Below, piece by piece: positions 27,018 through 34,971 of a DNA stretch of 64,000 nucleotides (positions within the stretch are counted from its first letter, which is position 1; every line of letters begins with the position of its first letter). The notes below the pieces were generated by a model. The model was given only the letters and a program-made list of their open reading frames with translations. It searched no databases and was not told the DNA's origin. Made by a program: the position numbers and the translations under genes. Source of the DNA: Acidobacteriota bacterium. Its GTDB lineage: Bacteria; Acidobacteriota; Blastocatellia; RBC074. The stretch is from NCBI GenBank assembly GCA_018269055.1, contig JAFDVI010000020.1, positions 186,001-250,000 on the forward strand, in the 5' to 3' direction.

Positions 27018-27647
27018 TTGTCCCCCAGAAGCAAAAAAGAAGAATACCAGGAAATGGCTGCTCTCTATGCGCTTGGAGTTCTGACGCAAAATGAAGCCAG
27101 AGCATTTGAGGACGTGGTCGCCAACGATACGAAAGAGCTGACCGAAGAACTGGCCGAGTTTGAATTTGTTGCGGCGAATTTGGGGTTTGCTGCCCCGGAA
27201 TACGCTCCGCCTTTATCGGTTCGAGACAGATTACTGATGGAAATTGCCAATACCTCACAATCATCGAGTGAAGATTTTCATTTACCCGTTGATCCCCAAA
27301 TGCGGTTTTCACCGGTCTTCAGCTTGTATGCTGACCAGGGGGAATGGTTGGAAATCGGTGCCGGCTTAACTGCCAAAACGCTGTTTGTTGATCAGGCGCG
27401 TGGAATCGTCACTTCCCTGGTTAGAATGGCTCCAGGTGGCTCGCTGCCTCCGCATCGTCACTGTGGCGATGAGCAGTTTTATGTTTTGGAAGGTGATTGC
27501 AATGTTCACGGCACGCGTTTAGGGCCGGGCGATTTCCACAGGGCTGCTGCGGGCAGCGTTCACGAATCCACATACACCGTCGAAGGCACGACGTTTTTGC
27601 TGATTGCCCCGGCGGATTACGAAATTCTGCAACCTGCCGTCCATTAA
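27018..27647 (+). CDS. Anti-sigma factor with C-terminal cupin (ChrR/RskA-like)
   Basis: The 209-residue protein has an N-terminal anti-sigma helix bundle (EYQEMAALYALGVLTQNEARAFEDVV, resembling RskA) and a C-terminal cupin barrel (about residues 95-205) with HRHCGDEQFYVLEG and HGTRLGPGDFHRA. The cupin histidines suggest a metal site as in ChrR. The start TTG at 27018 is supported by AAAGGAGGG ten bases upstream; the next in-frame ATG (27054) would cut into the anti-sigma helix. It follows the ECF gene by 61 bases and should bind and inhibit that sigma factor. A terminator follows. Confidence 0.8.
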   Translation: MSPRSKKEEYQEMAALYALGVLTQNEARAFEDVVANDTKELTEELAEFEFVAANLGFAAPEYAPPLSVRDRLLMEIANTSQSSSEDFHLPVDPQMRFSPVFSLYADQGEWLEIGAGLTAKTLFVDQARGIVTSLVRMAPGGSLPPHRHCGDEQFYVLEGDCNVHGTRLGPGDFHRAAAGSVHESTYTVEGTTFLLIAPADYEILQPAVH

Positions 27648-27671
27648 CCGACGAAAACAATCTTTCTGATG

Positions 27672-27706
27672 AAAAGAGCGCCGCAGAATCTGACGGCGCT
27701 CTTTTT
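27672..27706 (+). terminator. Rho-independent terminator after the anti-sigma gene
   Basis: AAAAGAGCGCCG (27672-27683) pairs with CGGCGCTCTTTTT (27694-27706) around a ten-base loop. It lies 25 bases after the anti-sigma stop and ends 18 bases before the trmH-like start codon, so that gene's own promoter or readthrough must operate in an unusually tight space. Confidence 0.85.
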
Positions 27707-27723
27707 CGATTCACGATTACGTT

Positions 27724-28506
27724 ATGCTGATCACAAGTCCGGCCAATGAACGTCTAAAACATGCTCGCCGCGTCCGGGATGGCCGTGAAGAGGGATTGAT
27801 TTTCGTCGAAGGCGAACGCCTGATCGAAGAATGCCTGCAATCGGGCTTGGCGTTGGCGACTTGTTTTCATTCGCCCGAAGTGTCTCCCAGAGCCGAAAAG
27901 ATTCTGGCGCAAATCGCTGAACGCGGCTGCCCGCTGTTTCCCGCCACTGACGCAGTCCTGGCTACGATCAGTGACACGGTCAACACACAAGGGATCATCG
28001 TTTTGGCAAAGCTGCCCACCTACATGCTTGACCAAGTTCTTTCTTCCGGAGACTTGGTAGTCTGCCTGGATGCCATTCAAGATCCTGGCAATTTTGGAAC
28101 GATTCTCAGAACCGCCGAAGCCGCGGGGGCGAATGGAGTTGTCGCGCTAAAAGATTCAGTAGACGCTTTTGCTCCCAAAACATTGCGAAGCGCAATGGGT
28201 TCCGGCTTTCGGCTGCCGATCGCAACCAACGTCGGTTCGGACGAACTGCTCACCAAATCTCAGGCGAGGGGGCTGAAAGTGGTAGCGACCATGGCCGAAG
28301 GCGAAACTATTTATAGCCATTTTGACTGGTATCAACCGTCCTTGATCGTGTTCGGCAATGAGGCGAATGGGGTCAGGCAGGAGTTGTTGCAGCGCGCTGA
28401 TGTGCGAATCCGTATTCCGCTACGCGCCCCGGTTGAATCCTTAAATGTTTCCGCAGCCGCCGCAGCAATCTTGTTTGAAGCAGCGCGGCAACGGGGAATT
28501 GGATGA
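27724..28506 (+). CDS. TrmH/SpoU-family RNA 2'-O-methyltransferase
   Basis: The 260-residue protein has an N-terminal substrate-binding domain (residues 1-100, [26 protein letters not shown]) and the SPOUT knot domain with its three motifs: [30 protein letters not shown] and [15 protein letters not shown]. Enzymes of this type use SAM to methylate ribose 2'-hydroxyls of rRNA or tRNA; the form is closest to RlmB/TsnR-like proteins, and the exact nucleotide is not predictable. There is no clear ribosome site, and a terminator ends 18 bases upstream. The 3' end abuts an IS66 relic on the other strand. Confidence 0.85.
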   Translation: MLITSPANERLKHARRVRDGREEGLIFVEGERLIEECLQSGLALATCFHSPEVSPRAEKILAQIAERGCPLFPATDAVLATISDTVNTQGIIVLAKLPTYMLDQVLSSGDLVVCLDAIQDPGNFGTILRTAEAAGANGVVALKDSVDAFAPKTLRSAMGSGFRLPIATNVGSDELLTKSQARGLKVVATMAEGETIYSHFDWYQPSLIVFGNEANGVRQELLQRADVRIRIPLRAPVESLNVSAAAAAILFEAARQRGIG

Positions 28507-28730
28507 CGCGATCCGGATTGTCTACCAGCGGCCGCGAAAACTGCTGGTGGCCATAGGGCGGGCCGTGTTTCTTTTTCGGTTTGTCAGCGGGCTGATCGCG
28601 CGTGGGCGGCAGGGAAGAGTTGAGGGAATTGGTCGAATCGGCAGGTTGCTCTGTCTGAGGCGCTCATTTTCACCTGACCAATCAAGCCGACGCGCTGACG
28701 CAGCGATTCGAATTCCACGAGCAGAGTCTT
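28507..28730 (-). pseudogene. Relic of an IS66-family transposase N terminus
   Basis: On the minus strand three consecutive reading frames together spell an IS66-like transposase start: a leucine-rich part with FESLRQRVGLIGQ, then ENERLRQ, then PADSTNSLNSSLPPTRDQ followed by PADKPKKKHGPPYGHQQF and PLVDNPDRV. At least two frameshifts separate these blocks, and the catalytic domain is missing. The relic fills the whole gap between the trmH-like gene and the convergent aminotransferase. It marks an old insertion. No terminal inverted repeats were found. Confidence 0.6.
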
Positions 28731-28732
28731 GG

Positions 28733-29917
28733 CTATCGCAGTTTTCTCAACTTTTCGGCTGCGGCTTCCAGCGTTTCATCTTTTTTGCAATAACAGAATC
28801 GGACTTGCTGAGCACCAAGTTCCGGGCGACGGTAAAAGCTGCTGCCGGGAACGACTGCGACGCCGATTTCTTTGATCAAGTATTGCGTAAATTTGATGTC
28901 ATTCTCAAACCCGAACTCGGAGATGTCCGTGATGATGTAATACGCGCCGTCCGGTTTGAAACATTTGAAACCGACCTCTTCCAGCACTCCAAGCAGAAAA
29001 TCGCGTCGTCGTTGATAATCGGTTTGCAGGTGATCGTAATAACTGCGCGGCAAGCTCATCGCGTACACGCCTGCTTCCTGGAGCGGCGCAGCGGCTCCGA
29101 CCGTCAGAAAATCGTGAACCTGCCGGATGCCGTTAATCAAATCGGGCGCGGCAATGGCATACCCCACGCGCCAACCTGTCACGGAATAGGTTTTCGACAA
29201 GCTGTTGATCGTCACGGTGCGATCACGCATGCCATCCAATGTCGCCATCGCTATGTGCTCAACCCCGCGCGCCGGGTCGGGATACCAGATGTGTTCGTAA
29301 ATCTCGTCGGTCAATGCCAAGGCATCGTATTCGATACACAAGTCCGCAATGAGGCGCAGCTCTTCGCGCGTAAAAACCTTGCCCGTAGGGTTGTGCGGCG
29401 TAGTGATGATGATGGCTTTGGTGCGTTCGTTGAACGCCGCACGGAGTTCATCCTTGTCGAAATGCCAAACCGGCGAAGTTTCATCGGGAGCGTGCAACGT
29501 CACGTAGCGCATCACCGCACCTGACAAAATCGCATCCGGGCCGTAATTTTCGTAGTATGGCTCAAAGACAATCACCTCTTCGCCGGGATCAACCACAGCC
29601 AGCATCGTCGCAATCATGGATTCGGTCGAACCGCAGGTGACGACGACTTCGCGGTCGGGATCAATGTCCAAGCCCAAATGCCATTTTGTTTTGGCGGCAA
29701 TCGCATCGCGAAAGCGTTTCGCGCCCCAGGTGATGGCGTACTGATTGATGTCGGCTTCGATGGCTTCGCAAGCGGCGCGTTTGATGTCAGCAGGCGCGGG
29801 AAAATCCGGGAAGCCTTGCGACAAATTGACGGCTCCGTAAAGATTCGCCTGTCTAGTCATTTCGCGAATGACGGATTCAGTGAAGCTGGATGCTTTGCGG
29901 GAAACACGATTTTTCAT
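28733..29917 (-). CDS. PLP-dependent class I/II aminotransferase
   Basis: The 394-residue protein is a fold-type I aminotransferase of the kynurenine/methionine aminotransferase (KAT/YbdL-like) branch. It has NLSQGFPDFPAP, the aromatic/His region INQYAITWG, TPHNPTGKVF, TDEIYEHIWY and the PLP lysine in SLSKTYSVTGWRVGY. The C-terminal Arg that binds substrate carboxylate lies in VRFCYCKKDETL. It likely transaminates aromatic or sulfur amino acids or glutamine with a 2-oxo acid. It follows serC in the same direction with a palindromic element between, so it may be cotranscribed with the serine genes. Confidence 0.88.
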   Translation of the reverse strand: MKNRVSRKASSFTESVIREMTRQANLYGAVNLSQGFPDFPAPADIKRAACEAIEADINQYAITWGAKRFRDAIAAKTKWHLGLDIDPDREVVVTCGSTESMIATMLAVVDPGEEVIVFEPYYENYGPDAILSGAVMRYVTLHAPDETSPVWHFDKDELRAAFNERTKAIIITTPHNPTGKVFTREELRLIADLCIEYDALALTDEIYEHIWYPDPARGVEHIAMATLDGMRDRTVTINSLSKTYSVTGWRVGYAIAAPDLINGIRQVHDFLTVGAAAPLQEAGVYAMSLPRSYYDHLQTDYQRRRDFLLGVLEEVGFKCFKPDGAYYIITDISEFGFENDIKFTQYLIKEIGVAVVPGSSFYRRPELGAQQVRFCYCKKDETLEAAAEKLRKLR

Positions 29918-29925
29918 ATCGCTTT

Positions 29926-29995
29926 GTTCGGAGTACCGGCTTTAGCCGGAATTGATCTGACAGTCAGTCTTCCGCCTGAAGGCGGTACTACGAAC
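29926..29995. repeat. 70-bp palindromic REP-like element, copy 2 (aminotransferase/serC gap)
   Basis: Same length, ends and stems as copy 1 at 11403-11472: GTTCGGAGTACCGGCTTTAG at one end, GGCGGTACTACGAAC at the other, and inner stems CCGGCTTTAGCCGG and CCGCCTGAAGGCGG. The central 15-20 bases differ between the copies, while stems and ends are conserved. Here the outer stem (GTTCG/CGAAC and AGTACC/GGTACT) is nearly perfect. Confidence 0.88.
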
Positions 29996-30021
29996 TTCTT
30001 TCCTGAAGGTAATGGCCCCGA

Positions 30022-31113
30022 TTAGCCGTTGTTCTTTTGGAAATCGGCCATGAATTCGACCAACTTTTCGACACCGGCTTTCGGAAACGCATTGTAGATC
30101 GAAGCGCGCAATCCGCCGACCGAACGATGGCCTTTCAATCCATCTAATCCGGCAGCCGTGGCTTCCTTGATGAATTTCTTTTCCAAATCTTCGCTGGGCA
30201 ACCGGAAGGTGACGTTCATCTGGCTGCGGCAATCGGCTTCAGCATGACCACGGTAGTAATTGTCCGAAGCGTCAATCGCTTTGTACAAAATAGCCGCTTT
30301 CTCTTTGTTCATCGCCTGGACTTTTTCCAAGCCGCCAACGTCATTCAACGCCCATTTGAAGACCAAGCCGCAAATGTAAATCGCAAAGCACGGCGGCGTG
30401 TTGTACATCGAACCGTTCTTGGCAAAGTTTTTGTAATCCAGCATCGCGGGCAAACCTTCGGGAACACGCCCCAGCAAATCGTCACGAATGATGACAATGG
30501 TCGCGCCTGCCGGGCCTGCATTTTTCTGCGCTCCGGCGTAAATCAATCCGTATTTGCTGACATCAACCGGGCGGCTGATGAAATCCGACGACATATCGCA
30601 TACCAGCGGCACATTGCCAGCGTTTGGTTCTTCGTTAAACTCAACGCCGAAAATCGTTTCGTTCGAGGTGAAATGAACATACGCGGCGTTCGGATCAAAT
30701 TTGATCTCTTCAGATTTCGGCAACCGATTGAAATTCGTGTCGGCGGTTGTCGCGGCTTCGCGCACCGTGCCGAGCTTTTTGGCTTCCTTGATCGCTCCCT
30801 GCCCCCAACTGCCGGTCAGAATGTAGTCGGCGGAAGCGCCTTTCGGCAGCAGGTTCATCGGAATCATCGTGAACTGCAGGCTCGCGCCACCCTGCAAAAA
30901 TAACACTTTGTAAGTGTCAGGAATGCTCAGCAGCTTGCGCAGATCGGCTTCGGCTTCGGCAATGATTTGCTCAAACGTCGCCGAGCGATGGCTGATTTCC
31001 AGCACAGACATGCCGACTCCGGGCAAGGAAAATAAATCACGTTGGGCTTGTTTCAGAACCGGTTCCGGCAAAATCGCCGGACCTGCGCTGAAGTTAAAAA
31101 TGCGTTCGGACAT
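30022..31113 (-). CDS. serC: Phosphoserine aminotransferase SerC
   Basis: The 363-residue PLP enzyme makes 3-phosphoserine from 3-phosphohydroxypyruvate and glutamate. It begins with RIFNFSAGPAILPEPVL and GMSVLEISHRS. The PLP-binding block LFLQGGASLQF and the lysine in YAGAQKNAGPAG are present, and so is the C-terminal GLDGLKGHRSVGGLRASIYNA that binds the substrate phosphate. AGGGAG precedes the ATG. It follows serA in the same direction, consistent with a serine biosynthesis unit. No serB-type phosphatase is present in the window. Confidence 0.95.
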   Translation of the reverse strand: MSERIFNFSAGPAILPEPVLKQAQRDLFSLPGVGMSVLEISHRSATFEQIIAEAEADLRKLLSIPDTYKVLFLQGGASLQFTMIPMNLLPKGASADYILTGSWGQGAIKEAKKLGTVREAATTADTNFNRLPKSEEIKFDPNAAYVHFTSNETIFGVEFNEEPNAGNVPLVCDMSSDFISRPVDVSKYGLIYAGAQKNAGPAGATIVIIRDDLLGRVPEGLPAMLDYKNFAKNGSMYNTPPCFAIYICGLVFKWALNDVGGLEKVQAMNKEKAAILYKAIDASDNYYRGHAEADCRSQMNVTFRLPSEDLEKKFIKEATAAGLDGLKGHRSVGGLRASIYNAFPKAGVEKLVEFMADFQKNNG

Positions 31114-31143
31114 AAAAAATAACTCCCTTGGGAAAAATGATTT

Positions 31144-31202
31144 AACGCAAAGTCGCCAAGAGGCAGAGTCGCAAAATGGGCCTTTTCTTGCACTTTGGCG
31201 TT
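31144..31202. repeat. Inverted repeat of the AACGCAAAG type between serA and serC
   Basis: AACGCAAAGTCGC (31144-31156) pairs with GCACTTTGGCGTT (31190-31202) with one or two mismatches; related units (GGCAGAGTCGC) lie between. It occupies most of the serA-serC gap. Confidence 0.6.
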
Positions 31203-31207
31203 CAGTA

Positions 31208-32413
31208 TCAAGCTAGTGAAAGAAGATTTGCTTCGATGACATCTCCGTTGCCAGAGCAGACGCGATCCATGGTTTCCGGTTCCAGCGTGCCGTCAAGTTC
31301 GATTCTGGCAATCGCTGCTTCGGCTCCGGCGAAAACAATGTTTTCCATTTTCTGGACGTTGATATTGGCCGCTTTGACTTCGTTGAGCACGTGCGCCAAC
31401 ACGCCGGGACGGTCTTTGTGACGGACGACCAGCAGATGTGTTGCCGGAGTGCGATCAGCCAGATTGACCACGTTGGGAACCGAGCCGGTTTCCATAAATT
31501 CGCGGACGATGCGAACGGTTTCGGCGGCGATGGCTTCCTGCGCCTGATCGGTTGAAGCGCCGATGTGATGCGTGCCGTACACGCCCGGAAAACTGACGAT
31601 CTCGTCACTGAATTCGCCGGTCGCCGTCGTCGGTTCATTGGCAAACACGTCCAAACCGGCGCGAATGTGTTTGGTTTTGATCGCTTGCGCCAGCGCGGCC
31701 TGGTCAACAATCTCGGCGCGCGCGGTGTTAATCAGGATTGCACCGGTTTTCATCTTTTCAAAGACATCGGCGTTGATGAAGCCGCGCGTTTCCGGCGTCA
31801 GCGCGACGTGCAAACTGATGATGTCGGATTCGGCGACAACTTCCAGCACGGACTGTCGGTAATGAATCCCCAACTCTTCGGCCTTTTCCGGCGTCAGGTT
31901 CCGGCTCCAACCCAGCACATCCAAATCGAAAGCTTTGGCGCGTTGAATCATCTCGCGGCCAATTTGGCCGAGGCCGATTAAGCCCAACGTGCGCCCTCTT
32001 AAGCCCGCGGCTTTGCCGAATTCTTTCTTGTTCCACTTGCCCGCGCGCAATTCGGCAACGTTGTCAGCGATGCGACGGTCAAGCGCCAGAATCAATCCGA
32101 AAGCCAATTCCGCTACGGCAACGGAGTTTTTGCCCGGGCAGTTTGAAACGTAAATACCACGCGCCGAAGCCGCTTTGACATCAATCGTGTTGAACCCGGC
32201 TCCGGCGCGAACGACCAATCGCAGCTTGCCAGCATCCAGCGCGGCTTCGTTGACTTTGGTCGAACGAACCACCAACACGTCGGCTCCGGTGTCGCGAATG
32301 GCTGCGGCCAGCGCGTCGTCTTTCAGGTCGGGATTGCTGATGACTTCACAGCCAATGGCTTTCAGCCCATCAATCCCGCTTTGCTCGAATTTGTCAGCAA
32401 TCAGTACTTTCAT
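31208..32413 (-). CDS. serA: D-3-phosphoglycerate dehydrogenase SerA
   Basis: The 401-residue NAD-dependent 2-hydroxyacid dehydrogenase has the SerA layout: an N-terminal catalytic half, Rossmann domain (GRTLGLIGLGQIGREM), catalytic Arg in NTARAEIVDQ, Glu in ANEP and His in GTHHIGAST, and a C-terminal ACT domain (HLLVVRHKDRPGVLAHVLNEV, about residues 325-400) that in other SerA proteins senses serine. It oxidises 3-phosphoglycerate to 3-phosphohydroxypyruvate, the substrate of the SerC encoded next. ATG 32413 (MKVLIADKF) is the family start; the longer frame reads a repeat-containing spacer. Confidence 0.93.
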   Translation of the reverse strand: MKVLIADKFEQSGIDGLKAIGCEVISNPDLKDDALAAAIRDTGADVLVVRSTKVNEAALDAGKLRLVVRAGAGFNTIDVKAASARGIYVSNCPGKNSVAVAELAFGLILALDRRIADNVAELRAGKWNKKEFGKAAGLRGRTLGLIGLGQIGREMIQRAKAFDLDVLGWSRNLTPEKAEELGIHYRQSVLEVVAESDIISLHVALTPETRGFINADVFEKMKTGAILINTARAEIVDQAALAQAIKTKHIRAGLDVFANEPTTATGEFSDEIVSFPGVYGTHHIGASTDQAQEAIAAETVRIVREFMETGSVPNVVNLADRTPATHLLVVRHKDRPGVLAHVLNEVKAANINVQKMENIVFAGAEAAIARIELDGTLEPETMDRVCSGNGDVIEANLLSLA

Positions 32414-32422
32414 AAAACCTGG

Positions 32423-32503
32423 TGATAGGAGGTGGGGATTGGAGGATAGGTAAGGATGAGCACCCGCTGTTTCCAACTCTCATCTCCTATCCCCGATTTC
32501 CTC
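32423..32503. repeat. Imperfect inverted repeat between DUF1015 gene and serA
   Basis: GATAGGAGGTGGGGATTGG and GGATAGGTAAGGATGAG on the left face CTCATCTCCTATCCCCGATT and TTCCTC on the right. Units of the type GGATAGG/GATGAG recur, making a long imperfect hairpin over nearly the full gap. Confidence 0.6.
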
Positions 32504-33734
32504 AAATTAAGTGACTCAGTAGCCCATCCCGCAACTTCGGTTCGAACCAGGTGGATTTCGGCGGCATGATTTCGCCCGCGTCGGAAATTTCCATCAGTTC
32601 GTCCAGCGAAGTCGGGTACATCGAAAAGGCGACTGCGAACTTCCCGGAATTCACAAGTCGTTCCAATTCACGCGCGCCGCGAATGCCGCCGACAAATTCA
32701 ATTCGTTTGTCGGTGCGCGGGTCTTGGACGCCCAGCACAGGAGCAAGCAGCAAATCTTGCAACACACTGACATCCAATCTATCAGTGACCTTGAAGCGCT
32801 TGGTTACATCGCTGCGCAGCTTCAATCCATACCAACGGTTGCCCAAATACATCGCAAAGCGATTGTGTTTGCGAGGCACAGGATCAACGTCCGGACGGAC
32901 TTCAAATTCACGTTCGACTTCTTTCAGAAAATCGTCCGGCGAATAGCCGTTCAAATCTTTCACCACGCGGTTGTAGGCCAGAATGCGAACTTGATCCGAC
33001 GGAAACAGCACGCACTGGAAAAAGTTGTACTCCTCATCGCCTTTGTGATTTGGATTTTGGCTTTGTAGTTCGGCGCGCGCGCGGCTGGCGCTTTTGGCTC
33101 TATGGTGACCGTCGGCAATGTACAGGTTTGGAACTTCACCGAACGCCGCGATCAGTTCCTGGTTGCGTTCTGTCGGCACGTGCCAAACGGTGTGCGCGAC
33201 ATTGTCCGGCGCGACAAAATCAAATATCGGCTCGATGCGAACCAGTTCGTTGACCAATGCGCTGACTGTTTCCTTGGGGCGGTAGGTCAAAAAAACCGGG
33301 CCAGTTTGCGCATGGATCGCCAGCATGTGGCGCGTGCGGTCGTTTTCCTTGTCTGGCCGCGTGCGTTCGTGTTTCAGAATGACGTCGTTGTCGTATTCGT
33401 CCACCGAACAGCAAGCGACCAGGCCAATTTGAACCCGCTCGCCCATTTTCAGCGCGTAAATGTAAAAGCTCGGCTCGTCTTCGATCATCAATGGCGCGGA
33501 GGCAGTCAGGCGGTCGAAGTTTGCCGCCGCTTTGGCGTACACGGCGTCGGAGTAAATGTCTGTGCCTTCCGGCAGTTCGATTTCCGGACGCGACACGCGC
33601 AAAAAACTGAGCGGATTGCCTTCGGCCAAATGCCTGGCTTCTTCTGTGCTGACGACATCGTAAGGCACTGCCGAAACATCTGCCGCTTGAGCGGGCAACG
33701 GACGAAGCGCGCGAAAAGGTCTGACGGTGGACAC
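32502..33734 (-). CDS. DUF1015-family protein linked to serine synthesis
   Basis: The 410-residue protein matches DUF1015, a family of unassigned function often encoded beside serA and serC, as here. It has RPFRALRP and VPYDVVS at the N terminus, the basic block KHERTRPDKENDRTR (121-135) and IADGHHRAKSA (206-216). The DGHHR motif resembles the ParB/Srx-fold proteins that include serine kinases (SerK, SbnI). A role in phosphoserine or serine phosphate transfer is therefore tempting, but it is inference. The GTG start has AAGGAGAG upstream. Confidence 0.82.
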   Translation of the reverse strand: MSTVRPFRALRPLPAQAADVSAVPYDVVSTEEARHLAEGNPLSFLRVSRPEIELPEGTDIYSDAVYAKAAANFDRLTASAPLMIEDEPSFYIYALKMGERVQIGLVACCSVDEYDNDVILKHERTRPDKENDRTRHMLAIHAQTGPVFLTYRPKETVSALVNELVRIEPIFDFVAPDNVAHTVWHVPTERNQELIAAFGEVPNLYIADGHHRAKSASRARAELQSQNPNHKGDEEYNFFQCVLFPSDQVRILAYNRVVKDLNGYSPDDFLKEVEREFEVRPDVDPVPRKHNRFAMYLGNRWYGLKLRSDVTKRFKVTDRLDVSVLQDLLLAPVLGVQDPRTDKRIEFVGGIRGARELERLVNSGKFAVAFSMYPTSLDELMEISDAGEIMPPKSTWFEPKLRDGLLSHLI

Positions 33735-33846
33735 GCAAACTCTCCTTCTGAATCGTAATTGATGAAGCTGTAAAAAATGACAGGTGATTTAAGCCGGGAT
33801 TCTACATCATCAAAACAGGCTTGCCCACACTTGCGCAAAGTCTTTT

Positions 33847-34761
33847 CTATCCTTTGAACAAACTCTTGACCACAAACCAGACGTTTGCCGGACGCTCCGC
33901 CAAACGTCTCATAAAATATGGATACCAGAACTCACCATACGGAACGTAAGTCCGAACGCGAAAACCTTCCTGTGCCAGTTGAATCATCAAATCGCGCCGG
34001 ACGCCATACAGCATCTGAAACTCGAATTGGTCTTTGCCGATACCTTCGCGCGCGGCAAATTCCTGTGTCGCGCGGATCATTCGCATATCGTGCGTGGCGA
34101 TGCCGTGATACACGCCGCTTTTGAGCAGTTTTTGCATCAACTTGATGTAGTTGTCATCCACGTCGGCTTTTTCGGGAAAGGCGACTTCCGCCGGTTCGTT
34201 GTATGCGCCTTTGCACAGCCGCACGCGCGCGCCCATCGCCAGCACTTCATCCAAATCTGATTCGGTGCGGTACAGGTACGATTGCAGCACGATGCCGACG
34301 TTGCCGAATTCGTGAAAAAGCTGTTTGAAGATACGCAAGGTCGCATCGGTTTTCGGCGTGTCTTCCATATCAATGCGTACGAAGTTTCCACGCTGATGGG
34401 CTTCGGCAACGATGAGGCGCGTGTTTTCCAGGCAATAGGTTTCGTCAATATCCAACCCCAATTGCGTGAGTTTGACCGAAACGTTGGAATCAACGCCGGT
34501 TTCCTGAATGCGTCCCAGCACGTGAATGTATTCGCGGACATCGGCTTCGGCTTCGGCGCGCGAAGTCGTACTTTCGCCAAGATGGTCAAACGTCGCCGTA
34601 ATACCCAACTTGTTCAATTCCTTGATGGCGATGATGGCGTCTTCGATGTTTTCACCCGCGATGAAACGGCGCGTGACTTGTTTGAAACCGGGGACTTTGA
34701 CGAAGAAATCTTTGAGGCGATGTTGTTGTGAGAGATACAGAAGAACGGTTCTGGAAATCAT
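33847..34761 (-). CDS. Proline dehydrogenase (monofunctional PutA/PRODH domain)
   Basis: The 304-residue FAD enzyme of the PRODH (beta/alpha)8 barrel family oxidises proline to pyrroline-5-carboxylate. Family segments include TATFDHLGES, SVKLTQLGLDID, VRIDMEDT, VLQSYLYRTESD, RLCKGAYNEP, IATHDMRMI, QMLYGVRRDL and the C-terminal YVPYGEFWYPYFMRRLAERP that binds substrate with paired arginines. ATG 34761 is preferred to an upstream start that lacks family similarity. It is the first gene of a minus-strand run leading into the DUF1015-serA-serC group. A pyrroline-5-carboxylate dehydrogenase is not adjacent. Confidence 0.9.
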   Translation of the reverse strand: MISRTVLLYLSQQHRLKDFFVKVPGFKQVTRRFIAGENIEDAIIAIKELNKLGITATFDHLGESTTSRAEAEADVREYIHVLGRIQETGVDSNVSVKLTQLGLDIDETYCLENTRLIVAEAHQRGNFVRIDMEDTPKTDATLRIFKQLFHEFGNVGIVLQSYLYRTESDLDEVLAMGARVRLCKGAYNEPAEVAFPEKADVDDNYIKLMQKLLKSGVYHGIATHDMRMIRATQEFAAREGIGKDQFEFQMLYGVRRDLMIQLAQEGFRVRTYVPYGEFWYPYFMRRLAERPANVWFVVKSLFKG

Positions 34762-34971
34762 AAGCTTCAAAAGCCAACAGTGTGGATGTTTGATACTGCG
34801 GGCGAAACTTATCATACGCTCCGGCTAAAAATCGAATTTCAATCAAATAAAGTCTTTGGCCGGATTGGTTTAGCCTTCTGTTCTTCTGAGCAAAACCGTC
34901 GGCCTGACTGACAGCGCGAAAAAGCTGCGCTATTATCGCCAGCGTACCTACCAAGTGTACGAGGCAAATTT

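Noticed and set aside
28445-29524. 359-codon plus-strand frame across the IS66 relic and the aminotransferase
   Set aside because: It runs out of trmH into antisense of a clear aminotransferase; the relic on the minus strand explains the gap better.
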